Assembly (NCBI GenBank): GCA_943370385.1
Contig: CALRQT020000004.1
Location: 124,001-188,000, forward strand
Source: BAIKAL-G1 sp943370385
GTDB taxonomy: Bacteria; Cyanobacteriota; Cyanobacteriia; PCC-6307; Cyanobiaceae
Length of the DNA: 64,000 nucleotides
Direction of reading: 5' to 3'
A program made the position numbers and the translations under genes. Position 1 is the first letter of the stretch. The number at the start of each line of letters is the position of its first letter. Shown piece after piece: positions 42,608-50,249 of the stretch. The notes under the pieces are model-generated. The model was given only the letters and a program-made list of their open reading frames with translations. It searched no databases and was not told the origin of the DNA.

Positions 42608-43005
42608 GCGCGACCCCCCTGGGCGCCACCCCCCAGCTCCGCGCCCTTCGCGGCGCCACCACGGCCACGGCCAATAGCGCCGCAGCGATTGGCGAAGCGG
42701 TGGCCGAACTGCTGGATGCGCTGGTGGAGCGCAATGGCCTCGAGCCCGACCAGCTGGTGTCGATCACCTTTTCGGTGACGGCCGATCTCGATGCCTGTTT
42801 CCCAGCGGCCATTGCCAGGCGACGGGCCGGTTGGGATGGGGTGGCCCTGCTCGATTGCCAGCAGATGGCCGTGGCGGGGGACCTGCCCCGATGCATCCGC
42901 CTGCTGGCCCATGCCTGGCTGGCGGCTGGCCAGCCGGTGGCCCATGCCTACCTGCGCGAGGCCAGCCGGCTGCGGCCCGACCTGGCCACGGCTCCCCAGG
43001 GCTAA
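42604..43005 (+). CDS. aroH: Chorismate mutase, AroH class
   Basis: 133 residues, the size of the trimeric AroH-type mutase. Active-site segments are LRALRGATTATANSAAAIGE (the Arg near the start of the strand), SITFSVTADLDACFPAAIAR and WDGVALLDCQQMAVAGDLPR with the Cys/Gln/Met loop, followed by CIRLLAHA. The enzyme converts chorismate to prephenate on the way to Phe and Tyr. It starts within the sppA stop and is probably co-transcribed. The next 180 bp hold no gene. Confidence 0.92.
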   Translation: MSATPLGATPQLRALRGATTATANSAAAIGEAVAELLDALVERNGLEPDQLVSITFSVTADLDACFPAAIARRRAGWDGVALLDCQQMAVAGDLPRCIRLLAHAWLAAGQPVAHAYLREASRLRPDLATAPQG

Positions 43006-43185
43006 GCGCCCAAGGGTTAGGCGTCCCAGGGCTAGCACTGGGAGCACCGCCTCGGCCCCCCTTGGCCTGCACCGGTCCAACTGACAGATCCGCTGCCGCC
43101 CACCGCTGCCGCCGTCATCTGAAACAAATGGCGAGAATGGGGGATGGCCCCATGGCCCGGGCGACAGCCCTCTCCTCACCACACC

Positions 43186-43797
43186 ATGACCCGATTTCTG
43201 CACCGTCTGGCGGCCCCTGCGGCCCTTGCTGCCAGTGGCCTTGGCCTGGCAACTGGCCTTGGCCTGGCTGCCGGCCTAGCCACCGTACTGAGCCCCAGCC
43301 CTGCCCAAGCCCAGGCCACACCGAGCTTGATGGAATTCCGTTGGGATAACACCAAGGACTACCGCAAGCTCTACTACTTCATGACCGACACGGCCCGGCT
43401 GAAGTGGTCGGAGTATTACCTGCTGCTGCGGCCCAAGGACCGCCAAACCGCCATCCTCAAGCTCACCATTGCCCTGCCTAAATATTTCAACGTCAAGATC
43501 GATCCCAAGCAGGTGAAGCTCTGCTACATGAAGGAAGGCGGCATGCTGGCCCGCACCAGGTGTGAATCGGTGATTCCGGCCACGATTGAGATTGCCGCCG
43601 ATGGCACGGCCATCGAAATCTTCCCCGACACGCCCGTGCCGGATGTCAAAACGATTGGGGTCTACATGAACCTGATGAATCCCTTTGACGCCGGCATGTA
43701 TCAGTTCAACGCCCTGGCCCAGGCCCCGGGCGAGGTGCCGATTTCGGGCTACCTGGGCAGCTGGTTGATCCAAATCGACCCGGCCGTGGGCAACTGA
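43186..43797 (+). CDS. Secreted DUF2808 protein
   Basis: 203 residues from the ATG of MTRFLHRLAAPAALAASG. A signal peptide of about 38 residues (GLATVLSPSPAQAQA, cleavage after AQA) is followed by a domain with MEFRWDNTKDYRKLYYFMTD, YYLLLRPKDRQTAILKLTIA and LPKYFNVKIDPKQVKLCYMK, which match DUF2808, a family nearly limited to cyanobacteria. Two Cys (in LCYMKEGG and RTRCESVIP) could form a disulfide. It is likely periplasmic or outer-membrane linked, with unknown function. It precedes rpmH by 65 bp but probably has its own promoter. Confidence 0.86.
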   Translation: MTRFLHRLAAPAALAASGLGLATGLGLAAGLATVLSPSPAQAQATPSLMEFRWDNTKDYRKLYYFMTDTARLKWSEYYLLLRPKDRQTAILKLTIALPKYFNVKIDPKQVKLCYMKEGGMLARTRCESVIPATIEIAADGTAIEIFPDTPVPDVKTIGVYMNLMNPFDAGMYQFNALAQAPGEVPISGYLGSWLIQIDPAVGN

Positions 43798-43862
43798 CCT
43801 CCTGCCGACCCCCAGCTGGTAGGTTGGCCAACTGATTACAGCTGCAGAGCCGAGCCGGAACC

Positions 43863-44000
43863 ATGACCAAGCGCACCCTCGAAGGAACCAGCCGCAAGCG
43901 CAAGCGGGTGTCGGGCTTCCGGGTGCGGATGCGCAGCCACACCGGCCGCCGCGTGATCCGCACCCGCCGTCGCCGCGGCCGGGCCCGCCTGGCGGTCTGA
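43863..44000 (+). CDS. rpmH: 50S ribosomal protein L34
   Basis: A 45-residue gene. The translation begins MTKRTLEGTSRKRKRVSGFR, continues with VRMRSHTGRRVIRTRRRRGR and ends ARLAV. This is the typical L34 core (T-x-R-T-L-E-G-T-x-R-K-R-x-R-x-S-G-F-R-x-R-M), more than half basic residues. It lies 47 bp before rnpA, the near-universal rpmH-rnpA pairing, which supports both calls. Confidence 0.97.
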   Translation: MTKRTLEGTSRKRKRVSGFRVRMRSHTGRRVIRTRRRRGRARLAV

Positions 44001-44047
44001 TCGCGCCCCAGCTGTTCTGAGTCCCCTTTTCTCCTGCGCCTCCGGCC

Positions 44048-44434
44048 ATGGTCCTGCCCAGGGAACATCGGCTCCGGGGGCGCTTTCTGTTTGATCGGCT
44101 CTACCAGAAGTCGCGTCGCTTCCACGGCGACTGGATGGTGCTGCGCACCATGGCCGCCGAGCCGGCCCTGTTGGTGCCAGATCTGCAGCGCCAACCGGCC
44201 AGCCCCTACCGCTGTGCCGTGGTGGTGAGCAACAAGGTGAGCAAGAAATCGGTGCGGCGCAATGCCCTGCGGCGCTTGCTCCACCCCCATCTGGTTCGCT
44301 GCGGGGCCCAGCTCAAGCCTGGGGCCCAGCCGCTTTGGGTGCTGCTCTCCCTCAAGCCGGGCAGCGCCGAGGTGGCCGAGGCGGTGTTGCTGGAAGAATG
44401 CTCACAGCTTTTCGAGAAGGCGGGACTGCGCTGA
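44048..44434 (+). CDS. rnpA: Ribonuclease P protein component
   Basis: 128 residues. It begins MVLPREHRLRGRFLFDRLYQ and carries the conserved RNA-binding helix NKVSKKSVRRNALRRLL (the RNR-type motif reads VRRNALRR). YRCAVVVSNKV is the central strand. With the RNase P RNA it trims 5' ends of tRNA precursors. The stop overlaps the start of the PH-domain gene (TGATG). Confidence 0.95.
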   Translation: MVLPREHRLRGRFLFDRLYQKSRRFHGDWMVLRTMAAEPALLVPDLQRQPASPYRCAVVVSNKVSKKSVRRNALRRLLHPHLVRCGAQLKPGAQPLWVLLSLKPGSAEVAEAVLLEECSQLFEKAGLR

Positions 44435-44931
44435 TGCCCCAAGCCAAGCCTGAGCCGGAATCGGCACCAGCTGCCACCAGCCCCGTTGCCAAACCGGCAA
44501 AAGGGGCCGCCGGGGCGGTGATCCAGGAGGACGTCTTCTATGAGGGCGGCCCGGCCTGGGGTGACCTGGTCACCAACCTGCTCTTTGGCCTCACCCTGAT
44601 CGGCATCCCCTTTGCCGTGGGGGCGATCGTGCGGGCCCTGTGGCTGCGCTTCCGCATCACCAGCCGTCGCGTCACCGTCTCCGGTGGCTGGCTGGGCCGG
44701 GACCGCAGCCAGGTGGTCTACAGCCAGATCAAGGAGGTGCGCAGCGTCGCCCGGGGCCTCGGTTTTTGGGGCGACATGGTGCTGGTGCTCACTGATGGCG
44801 CCAAGCTGGAGATGCGCGCCATGCCCCGCTACCGCGAGGTGGAGAGCTACATCAACGAGCGGATTGTCGCCCGCTCCGGCGGCGGCAAGGGCCCGGCCCC
44901 CAGTGGCTTCGCCGTTGACAAGGCCGCCTGA
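44434..44931 (+). CDS. PH domain-containing membrane protein
   Basis: 165 residues. A Pro/Ala-rich N-terminus precedes VIQEDVFYEGGPAWGDL, then a membrane segment LLFGLTLIGIPFAVGAIVRAL (about residues 48-68) and a bacterial PH (bPH2, YdbS-like) domain: FRITSRRVTVSGGWLGRDRS, SQIKEVRSVARGLGFWGDMV, LVLTDGAKLEMRAMPRYREV. Function is unknown. A homolog in this place between rnpA and yidC is known in other cyanobacteria, so it may act with membrane insertion. It is coupled to rnpA, with 127 bp before yidC. Confidence 0.84.
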   Translation: MPQAKPEPESAPAATSPVAKPAKGAAGAVIQEDVFYEGGPAWGDLVTNLLFGLTLIGIPFAVGAIVRALWLRFRITSRRVTVSGGWLGRDRSQVVYSQIKEVRSVARGLGFWGDMVLVLTDGAKLEMRAMPRYREVESYINERIVARSGGGKGPAPSGFAVDKAA

Positions 44932-45058
44932 AGTCCAGCCCATCAGGCCAGCCCACCAGCCCTGTGCCTTGAAGCCCTGACGGCCCCAGGCCGCGCCGAC
45001 GGCCCCTGCTCGGGCACACTGGCCCCATCGACTCCCCGACCCCCACCGCACCCACGCC

Positions 45059-46192
45059 GTGATCGGCTACATCTCCGACAACCTGCTCCTGCCAATCCTC
45101 GACTTCTTCTATGGGTTGGTGCCGAGCTACGGCCTGGCGATCATTGCCCTGACGGTCGTGATCCGCCTGGCCCTGTTCCCGTTGAGCGCCGGCTCGATCC
45201 GCAGCGCCCGGCGCATGCGCATCGCCCAGCCGGTGATGCAGAAGCGCCAGGCCGAGATCAAGGCCAAATACGCCAGCAATCCCCAGAAGCAGCAAGAAGA
45301 ACTGGGCAAGCTGATGAAGGAGTTCGGCAGCCCCCTGGCGGGCTGCCTGCCCCTGGTCGTGCAGATGCCGATCCTGTTCGCCCTGTTCGCCACCCTGCGG
45401 GGATCCCCCTTCGCCGACCTGCCCTACACCCTCAACCTCAAGGTGCTGCCGGCCGACCAGATCGCGGCTGTGGAGCCCAAGCCCTTCAACAGCCCCAGCC
45501 ATTCGATCTTCGTGACGGCCACCAGCCATGTGCCGGTGATCGCCACCCTGGAGAAGGGCACCAAGCTGGGCGTGGGTGACACCGAAACGGTGGACCTGCA
45601 CACCAAGGAGGGCAGCAGCTTCGCCTCGGTGCTTAAGGGCGTGGAAAACGGCGATGCCTATGCCCCCAGCTGGAGCGTGACCAAGGGCGAAGGCATCGTG
45701 AGCGTTGATGCCGACGGCACGATCCACGCCCTGGCCCCTGGCGATGCGGTGGTGGAGGCCAAGATCCCTGGCCTGGCTGCCCGCAGCGGCTTCCTGTTCA
45801 TCAAGGCCCTAGGCCAGGTGGGCTTCTACACCGATGGGGCGATCAACTGGGATATCGCCATCCTGGTGGCGGCCTTTGGCGCCAGCCTGTTCGTGTCCCA
45901 GATCCTCTCGGGGATGGGCATGCCGGCCAACCCCCAGCAGTCCACGGCCAACAAGATCACGCCGGTGATGATCACGGGCATGTTCCTGTTCTTCCCCCTG
46001 CCGGCCGGGGTACTGCTCTACATGGTGGTGGCCAACATCTTCCAGGCCGCCCAGACCTACCTGCTGGGCAAGGAAGCCCTGCCAGACAACCTCCAGGCGA
46101 TCCTCGACCAGTCGGCCAGCCAGCAGACCGTGACGGCCTCGGCCAGCACCGGCGAGCGCCTGCCCTTTGAACCCAAGGGCGGCAAGAAGTAG
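45059..46192 (+). CDS. yidC: Membrane protein insertase YidC/Alb3/Oxa1
   Basis: 377 residues with a GTG start. The Alb3/Oxa1 core is present: GLAIIALTVVIRLALFPLSA with the conserved membrane Arg, a basic hairpin (QPVMQKRQAEIKAKYASNPQ), SPLAGCLPLVVQMPILFALF, then helices from about residue 263 and ITGMFLFFPLPAGVLLYMVV. Between the second and third helices lies an insert of about 120 residues (122-245) that resembles a bacterial Ig-like (BIG2) fold near 200-240 (WSVTKGEGIVSVDADGTIHA). It inserts proteins into plasma and thylakoid membranes. It lies in the rpmH-rnpA-PH-yidC-DUF177 run. Confidence 0.95.
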   Translation: MIGYISDNLLLPILDFFYGLVPSYGLAIIALTVVIRLALFPLSAGSIRSARRMRIAQPVMQKRQAEIKAKYASNPQKQQEELGKLMKEFGSPLAGCLPLVVQMPILFALFATLRGSPFADLPYTLNLKVLPADQIAAVEPKPFNSPSHSIFVTATSHVPVIATLEKGTKLGVGDTETVDLHTKEGSSFASVLKGVENGDAYAPSWSVTKGEGIVSVDADGTIHALAPGDAVVEAKIPGLAARSGFLFIKALGQVGFYTDGAINWDIAILVAAFGASLFVSQILSGMGMPANPQQSTANKITPVMITGMFLFFPLPAGVLLYMVVANIFQAAQTYLLGKEALPDNLQAILDQSASQQTVTASASTGERLPFEPKGGKK

Positions 46193-46250
46193 GCCTTCGC
46201 CCCGCCTGCTTGCCCCGCCCTGAACCGACGCCTGCCTGCCAGTTCCGTCC

Positions 46251-46817
46251 ATGGCCGATGACCTCAGCGCGATTCCGATCCAGGAGCTCAAGGCGCTTCC
46301 TGAGGGTCGCGACTGGCAGATCGACCAGCATCTCGCTGGCTTGCCCAGCCTCACGCCGGTGCGGGGCCGGGTCCGGGCCGTCCACCGCAGCAACGTGCTC
46401 GAGGTGGAGGGCGAGGCCAGCACGATCGTCACCCTCTGCTGTGACCGATGCCTGCAGGACTTCAACCAGGCCCTGAGTGCTCGCAACCGGGAACTGATCT
46501 GGTTGGGGGAAGCCTCCCGCGCCGATGGGGTGGATGAGGACGTGGTGCTCGAATCGGCGGCCCAACTGCTTGATCTGGAGGCCGATGCCTTCACCGAAAG
46601 CCTCGATCCAGCCGGAGACTTTGATCCGGCCCACTGGATCTTTGAGCAGCTGCACCTGCTGCTGCCGGTGGTGAATCACTGCGGCGAGCTGTGCCCCGGT
46701 CCCAACCTGGCGGGCGCTGGCAGCCCAGGCGCTGGTCAATCGGTCCCTGGAGCCGACTCCCCTGACGCTGATCCGATCGATCCCCGCTGGGCGGCGCTCA
46801 AAAAGCTGGCCCCATGA
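46251..46817 (+). CDS. DUF177 (YceD-like) protein
   Basis: 188 residues. The DUF177 pattern is visible as VRGRVRAVHRSNVLEVEGEA, VTLCCDRCLQDFNQAL with the CxxC pair, and DFDPAHWIFEQLHLLLPVVN followed by HCGELCPGPN, whose Cys pair belongs to the family. In other bacteria such proteins lie next to rpmF and affect rRNA processing; in cyanobacteria this gene sits after yidC. The tail (AGAGSPGAGQSVPGADSPDA) is low-complexity before a short end, DPRWAALKKLAP. The stop overlaps the AAA gene by 4 nt. Confidence 0.86.
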   Translation: MADDLSAIPIQELKALPEGRDWQIDQHLAGLPSLTPVRGRVRAVHRSNVLEVEGEASTIVTLCCDRCLQDFNQALSARNRELIWLGEASRADGVDEDVVLESAAQLLDLEADAFTESLDPAGDFDPAHWIFEQLHLLLPVVNHCGELCPGPNLAGAGSPGAGQSVPGADSPDADPIDPRWAALKKLAP

Positions 46818-48319
46818 GCCAGGCCTGGGCCGACCAGCTGGATTTGCTGATCCGCGCCCGCACGCCGATCCTCTGGATCCGCAGCGGCGAGGAGGAGCGC
46901 ACCATCACCCTGCTGGAGGGGGCGGCGCGGCGCCTGGGCAACCGCAGCCTGCTGGTGTGGGATTTCATTACGGGCCTGGGCGGCCTGCCCGGCCGCCAGG
47001 GGGAGGCCAGCCGCAATCCCCTCGCCGCCCTCGATGGCCTCAACGCCCTGCCGCCCGAGGCCGCCGGCATCCTGGTGCTGAAGGATTTCCATCGCTACTG
47101 CGAGGACGCCAGCATCTGCCGCCGCCTGCGCAACCTGGCTAGCGACCTGCGCCAGGTGCCCCGCACCCTGGTGATCACGGCCAGCCAGTGGCAGCTGCCC
47201 ACCGACCTCCAGGACTGCATTACCCAGCTGGACCTGCCCCTACCGGAGCCCGCGGAGATCCGGGCCCTGCTGGCCAGCATCGCCGAGGCCTGCGGCCAGC
47301 GCCTGGATGGGGCGGTGCTCGACGAGCTCAGCCAGGGCTGCTGCGGCCTCAGCGAGCAACGCATCCGCCAGGTGGCCGCCCGGGGCCTGGCCCGGCGCGG
47401 CCAACTCGGCGCCGACGACCTGGCCGAGGTGCTGGAGGAGAAGCGCCAGGCCATCGCCCGCAGCGAGCTGCTCGAGTATTGCCCCACTGGCGCCAGCCCG
47501 GCCGACATTGGCGGCCATGGCGCCCTCAAGCAATGGCTGGCGCAACGGCACCAGGCCTTCAGTGAGGGGGCGCGCCGCTACGGCCTGCCCCTGCCCCGGG
47601 GGGTGCTGCTGGTGGGCCCCCAGGGCACGGGCAAGTCGCTCACGGCCAAGGCGATCGCCCACGGCTGGGCCATGCCCCTGCTGCGCCTCGATGTGGGCCG
47701 CCTCTTCAGCGGCCTGGTGGGGGCCAGTGAGGCCCGCAGCCGCGAGATGATCCAGCTGGCGGAGGCGATGGCCCCCTGCGTGCTCTGGATCGATGAGATC
47801 GACAAGGGTTTCAGCGCCGCCCTCGGCGGCGATGGCCGCAGCGACGGTGGCACCAGCCAGCGGGTGCTGGCCAGCCTGCTCACCTGGATGGCCGAAAAGA
47901 CCAGCGCCGTGTTCGTGGTGGCCACCGCCAATGGGGTGGAGCGCCTGCCGGCCGAACTGCTGCGCAAGGGCCGCTTCGATGAGATCTTCCTGCTGGCCCT
48001 GCCCGATGCCAGCGAACGGCGCGCCATCCTCGATCTGCAGCTGAAACGGCGCCGCCCAGGCCACGGCCTGCCTTTGGAGGTGGTGGTGGATCGCACCGCC
48101 GGCTTCTCGGGCGCCGAGCTGGAGCAGGTGGTGATCGAGGCCATGCACCTGGCCTTCGCCGAGGGCCGGGAGTTTGGCGAAACCGACCTGATCGGTGCGG
48201 CCGCCCAGCTAGTGCCCCTCTCGCGCACGGCCCGGGAACAGCTGGAGGCCCTCGAGCAGTGGGCGAGCAGTGGACGGGCTAGGCCAGCGGCCAGCCGCCC
48301 TGAAGATTGCAGCAAGTAA
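46814..48319 (+). CDS. AAA ATPase of the Ycf46 family
   Basis: 501 residues. Residues 1-230 form the non-catalytic N-domain (LLIRARTPILWIRSGEEERT, LVWDFITGLGG, ILVLKDFHRYCEDASICRRL). The AAA module has Walker A LLVGPQGTGKSLTAKAIAHG, Walker B CVLWIDEIDKGFSAALGG, sensor-1 VVATANGVERLPAELLRKGR with the Arg finger region FDEIF, and the lid FSGAELEQVVIEAMHLAFAE. Ycf46 is found in algal plastids and all cyanobacteria; a role in CO2 utilisation has been suggested for it. It overlaps DUF177 by 4 nt. It is the last gene of the rpmH-yidC run. Confidence 0.9.
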   Translation: MSQAWADQLDLLIRARTPILWIRSGEEERTITLLEGAARRLGNRSLLVWDFITGLGGLPGRQGEASRNPLAALDGLNALPPEAAGILVLKDFHRYCEDASICRRLRNLASDLRQVPRTLVITASQWQLPTDLQDCITQLDLPLPEPAEIRALLASIAEACGQRLDGAVLDELSQGCCGLSEQRIRQVAARGLARRGQLGADDLAEVLEEKRQAIARSELLEYCPTGASPADIGGHGALKQWLAQRHQAFSEGARRYGLPLPRGVLLVGPQGTGKSLTAKAIAHGWAMPLLRLDVGRLFSGLVGASEARSREMIQLAEAMAPCVLWIDEIDKGFSAALGGDGRSDGGTSQRVLASLLTWMAEKTSAVFVVATANGVERLPAELLRKGRFDEIFLLALPDASERRAILDLQLKRRRPGHGLPLEVVVDRTAGFSGAELEQVVIEAMHLAFAEGREFGETDLIGAAAQLVPLSRTAREQLEALEQWASSGRARPAASRPEDCSK

Positions 48320-48408
48320 CGAACACCAACGCCAGGTAACGAAGCCCCGGTTGCAGCAAGACTGCAGCCCCAACCATCCTTAACTTCGGTTCATTCGTGG
48401 ACCCCTGA

Positions 48409-48570
48409 GTGAACAGCCGCCCCTCGATCGTGACCCAACTGGCCGTGGCCTGTATCGGCGCAGGTGTGATCACCACCTTCGCCGTGGCCCAGGGCCAGAA
48501 TCCGATCACTGCCCTGGGGATCACCCTCTTCTCCGCCGTGGCGGCCGTGGCCCTTGGCCAGGTGCTTTGA
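48409..48570 (+). CDS. Small two-helix membrane protein
   Basis: 53 residues from a GTG, 89 bp after the Ycf46 gene. The sequence begins MNSRPSIVTQLAVACIGAGV, continues ITTFAVAQGQNPITALGITL and ends FSAVAAVALGQVL. Two hydrophobic helices are joined by a short polar turn (AQGQNP). I do not recognise a named family. Codon use is like the core genes, which supports it as coding. Confidence 0.6.
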   Translation: MNSRPSIVTQLAVACIGAGVITTFAVAQGQNPITALGITLFSAVAAVALGQVL

Positions 48571-48986
48571 GGTTGGAGTTGTAAGGTCTGCCCCAAGTTG
48601 CTTGGACTGCCCCGACGATGGCCGGGCCATGGCGGCATGGTAAAAATGCAGATTTTCCACATAGTTCGCCCCCTGGGAGTCTTCTTCCCTTGGGAAGGCT
48701 TCGTCTGCTCTGCAGGAGCGCATGGTCGCCCCGGGTTGCCATGGTTGCTGAAGTCCGTTGAACGAACTCAGTTGCTAGCGCCAAAGCTGGGCTCCTTGAA
48801 GCCGTGAAGCGAGGGTCAACTTCAAGGCCCGCAAAAGTGTCACCATTAACGCCTGGAATAAGGGTGTTAATGTCCGTATTGCCTGCGGTGGTGCCATGCC
48901 TGCCGGCCCATTCATGTTATGAATGTATTGCAGAATGCACACTACGCAGCCTTGATAGGGTAGTATTAAGAAAATAGTAGCTATCC
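48571..48986 (+). other. Gene-poor AT-richer stretch with two inverted repeats
   Basis: No convincing gene lies here; the longest plus frame (48598-48807) has no recognisable protein pattern. Two hairpin-forming repeats stand out. CCTTGAAG (48794-48801) pairs with CTTCAAGG (48820-48827). CATTAACGCCT (48844-48854) pairs with AGGGTGTTAATG (48861-48872) with one bulged G and one G-T pair. They precede the membrane protein gene and may be part of its leader, an RNA, or a remnant of an inserted element. Confidence 0.5.
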
Positions 48987-49793
48987 ATGGATACGCCCAT
49001 TGTAAATAGAGCCAAGACATGGAGGCTCGTTGTTGTCATCATCAGAATATCGATCGCATCTGCTGGCTTCGTACTCCTTAGGGCTCTTGTTCATCAACTA
49101 GGGCTTGATATCCTGGAGTTGAGTCCACTTCTGTCGTCTTTAGTCGCGGCAACCGTATTCCTGCTGGGCTTTCTCCTTAATGGCGTCCTTAGCGATTACA
49201 AGGAGAGCGAAAAACTCCCTGGCGAGCTTTCAACGTCACTGTTTTTGCTTGCCAAGGAAATCAAGGCCATACCCGTTCACACGCCTGGCGCTCCGGTTAA
49301 GGAAGACGTTGAGGCAGTTTACTACCTTTGCGTCAGCATCATTCGCTGGATCAAGGGGGAAATAAACACCGATCAGGTCATGGCTGTCTATAGCTTGACC
49401 CATGATCATTCGGTTCAGGCTAGCTCCTGGCTCAAGGACTCCACCCTCAAGGGGCGTCTGATGGCCGAAATGGGGGGCATTTTGCGGGCTATCAATCGGA
49501 TTGAAGTGATCCGTGAAACTGACTTTGCCACCATTGTTTATCTGCTTGCCTATGCAGCTTCAGGCATTCTCTGCGCAGGCCTTACGTTGATCAAGAGCGA
49601 TTCGTCGTCGTATTACAATAACGGTTTTTTCTTGTTCTGTCTTTCGTGGATACTGATTTTCATCCTTCATCTTATCAGTGACCTTGATAATCCCTTCGGC
49701 TTTAGCGATGATTCGTCTGCTGAAGATGTCGATTTGGCAATTCTGGAAACCACGCAGTTAAGGCTTAAGGAGTTGTGCTTTGATGAGCCCTAG
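48987..49793 (+). CDS. Membrane protein of unknown function with a 2+2 helix layout
   Basis: 268 residues. Two N-terminal helices lie at about 13-36 and 46-68 (LLSSLVAATVFLLGFLLNGV), followed by a polar helical segment LSDYKESEKLPGELSTSLFL and a soluble region of about 100 residues. Two C-terminal helices (ATIVYLLAYAASGILCAGLT and NGFFLFCLSWILIFILHLIS) and an acidic tail end the protein. The layout recalls DUF4239 or bestrophin-like channel proteins, but I see no family-defining motif. Base composition is far lower in GC than its neighbours (29 of 60 in the line starting at 49021), pointing to recent acquisition. Confidence 0.72.
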   Translation: MDTPIVNRAKTWRLVVVIIRISIASAGFVLLRALVHQLGLDILELSPLLSSLVAATVFLLGFLLNGVLSDYKESEKLPGELSTSLFLLAKEIKAIPVHTPGAPVKEDVEAVYYLCVSIIRWIKGEINTDQVMAVYSLTHDHSVQASSWLKDSTLKGRLMAEMGGILRAINRIEVIRETDFATIVYLLAYAASGILCAGLTLIKSDSSSYYNNGFFLFCLSWILIFILHLISDLDNPFGFSDDSSAEDVDLAILETTQLRLKELCFDEP

Positions 49794-50249
49794 GCTAGAC
49801 ATTAAAGTGTTCATGCTATCCATCATTTTCTTCCTGGGCCCAATCGATCCAATCAATCCGATTCATTGCTCCGGATTGAATCTTTAGATGGGATCAAATG
49901 AGGCGGTGCTTCAGGCGACAATTAAGTATGGGCTTATTAATTGATGTTGGCATTTTTGTATGGTAATGCTACCCGCCTTATGGCATCCCTGAATTCTTGG
50001 TGCCCAGCCGAGCGGGTTAACGCATCGGGCGTAGTCTGCCATCGCGACCCATGCAATGTCCAGGCCACCCAGATAATGCCTGAGTGGCACACTCAATCTC
50101 ATCGCAAGTTTGTGTGCCATCCCCCAATCCAGTCACGGCCCTTACCCGATCTCTGCAAGGACGCCTGTTGGCCTCTGGCGTCTATGGGATGCTCCCTGAA
50201 GGCCACCTTTGGCTCCAAGATTAGTCACACCTAAATCGCGAGAGCACAG
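49794..50249 (+). other. Non-coding or degenerate AT-rich stretch
   Basis: No clear gene. A short frame at 50084-50224 (46 codons, GTG start) ends with a protein-like stretch, TALTRSLQGRLLASGVYGML then PEGHLWLQD, and could be a remnant of a lost gene or a tiny gene; nothing else supports it. The stretch near 49840-49890 is rich in short ATTG/CAAT repeats. Composition returns to core-like GC at the next gene. Confidence 0.4.

Noticed and set aside
48598..48807. 69-codon plus frame in the gap after the small membrane protein
   Set aside because: No domain pattern, and the region is dominated by hairpins and AT-rich sequence.
50084..50224. 46-codon frame ending in a protein-like stretch
   Set aside because: Too short, with no upstream domain, no ribosome-binding site and no known family; kept only as a possible gene remnant in the gap entry.
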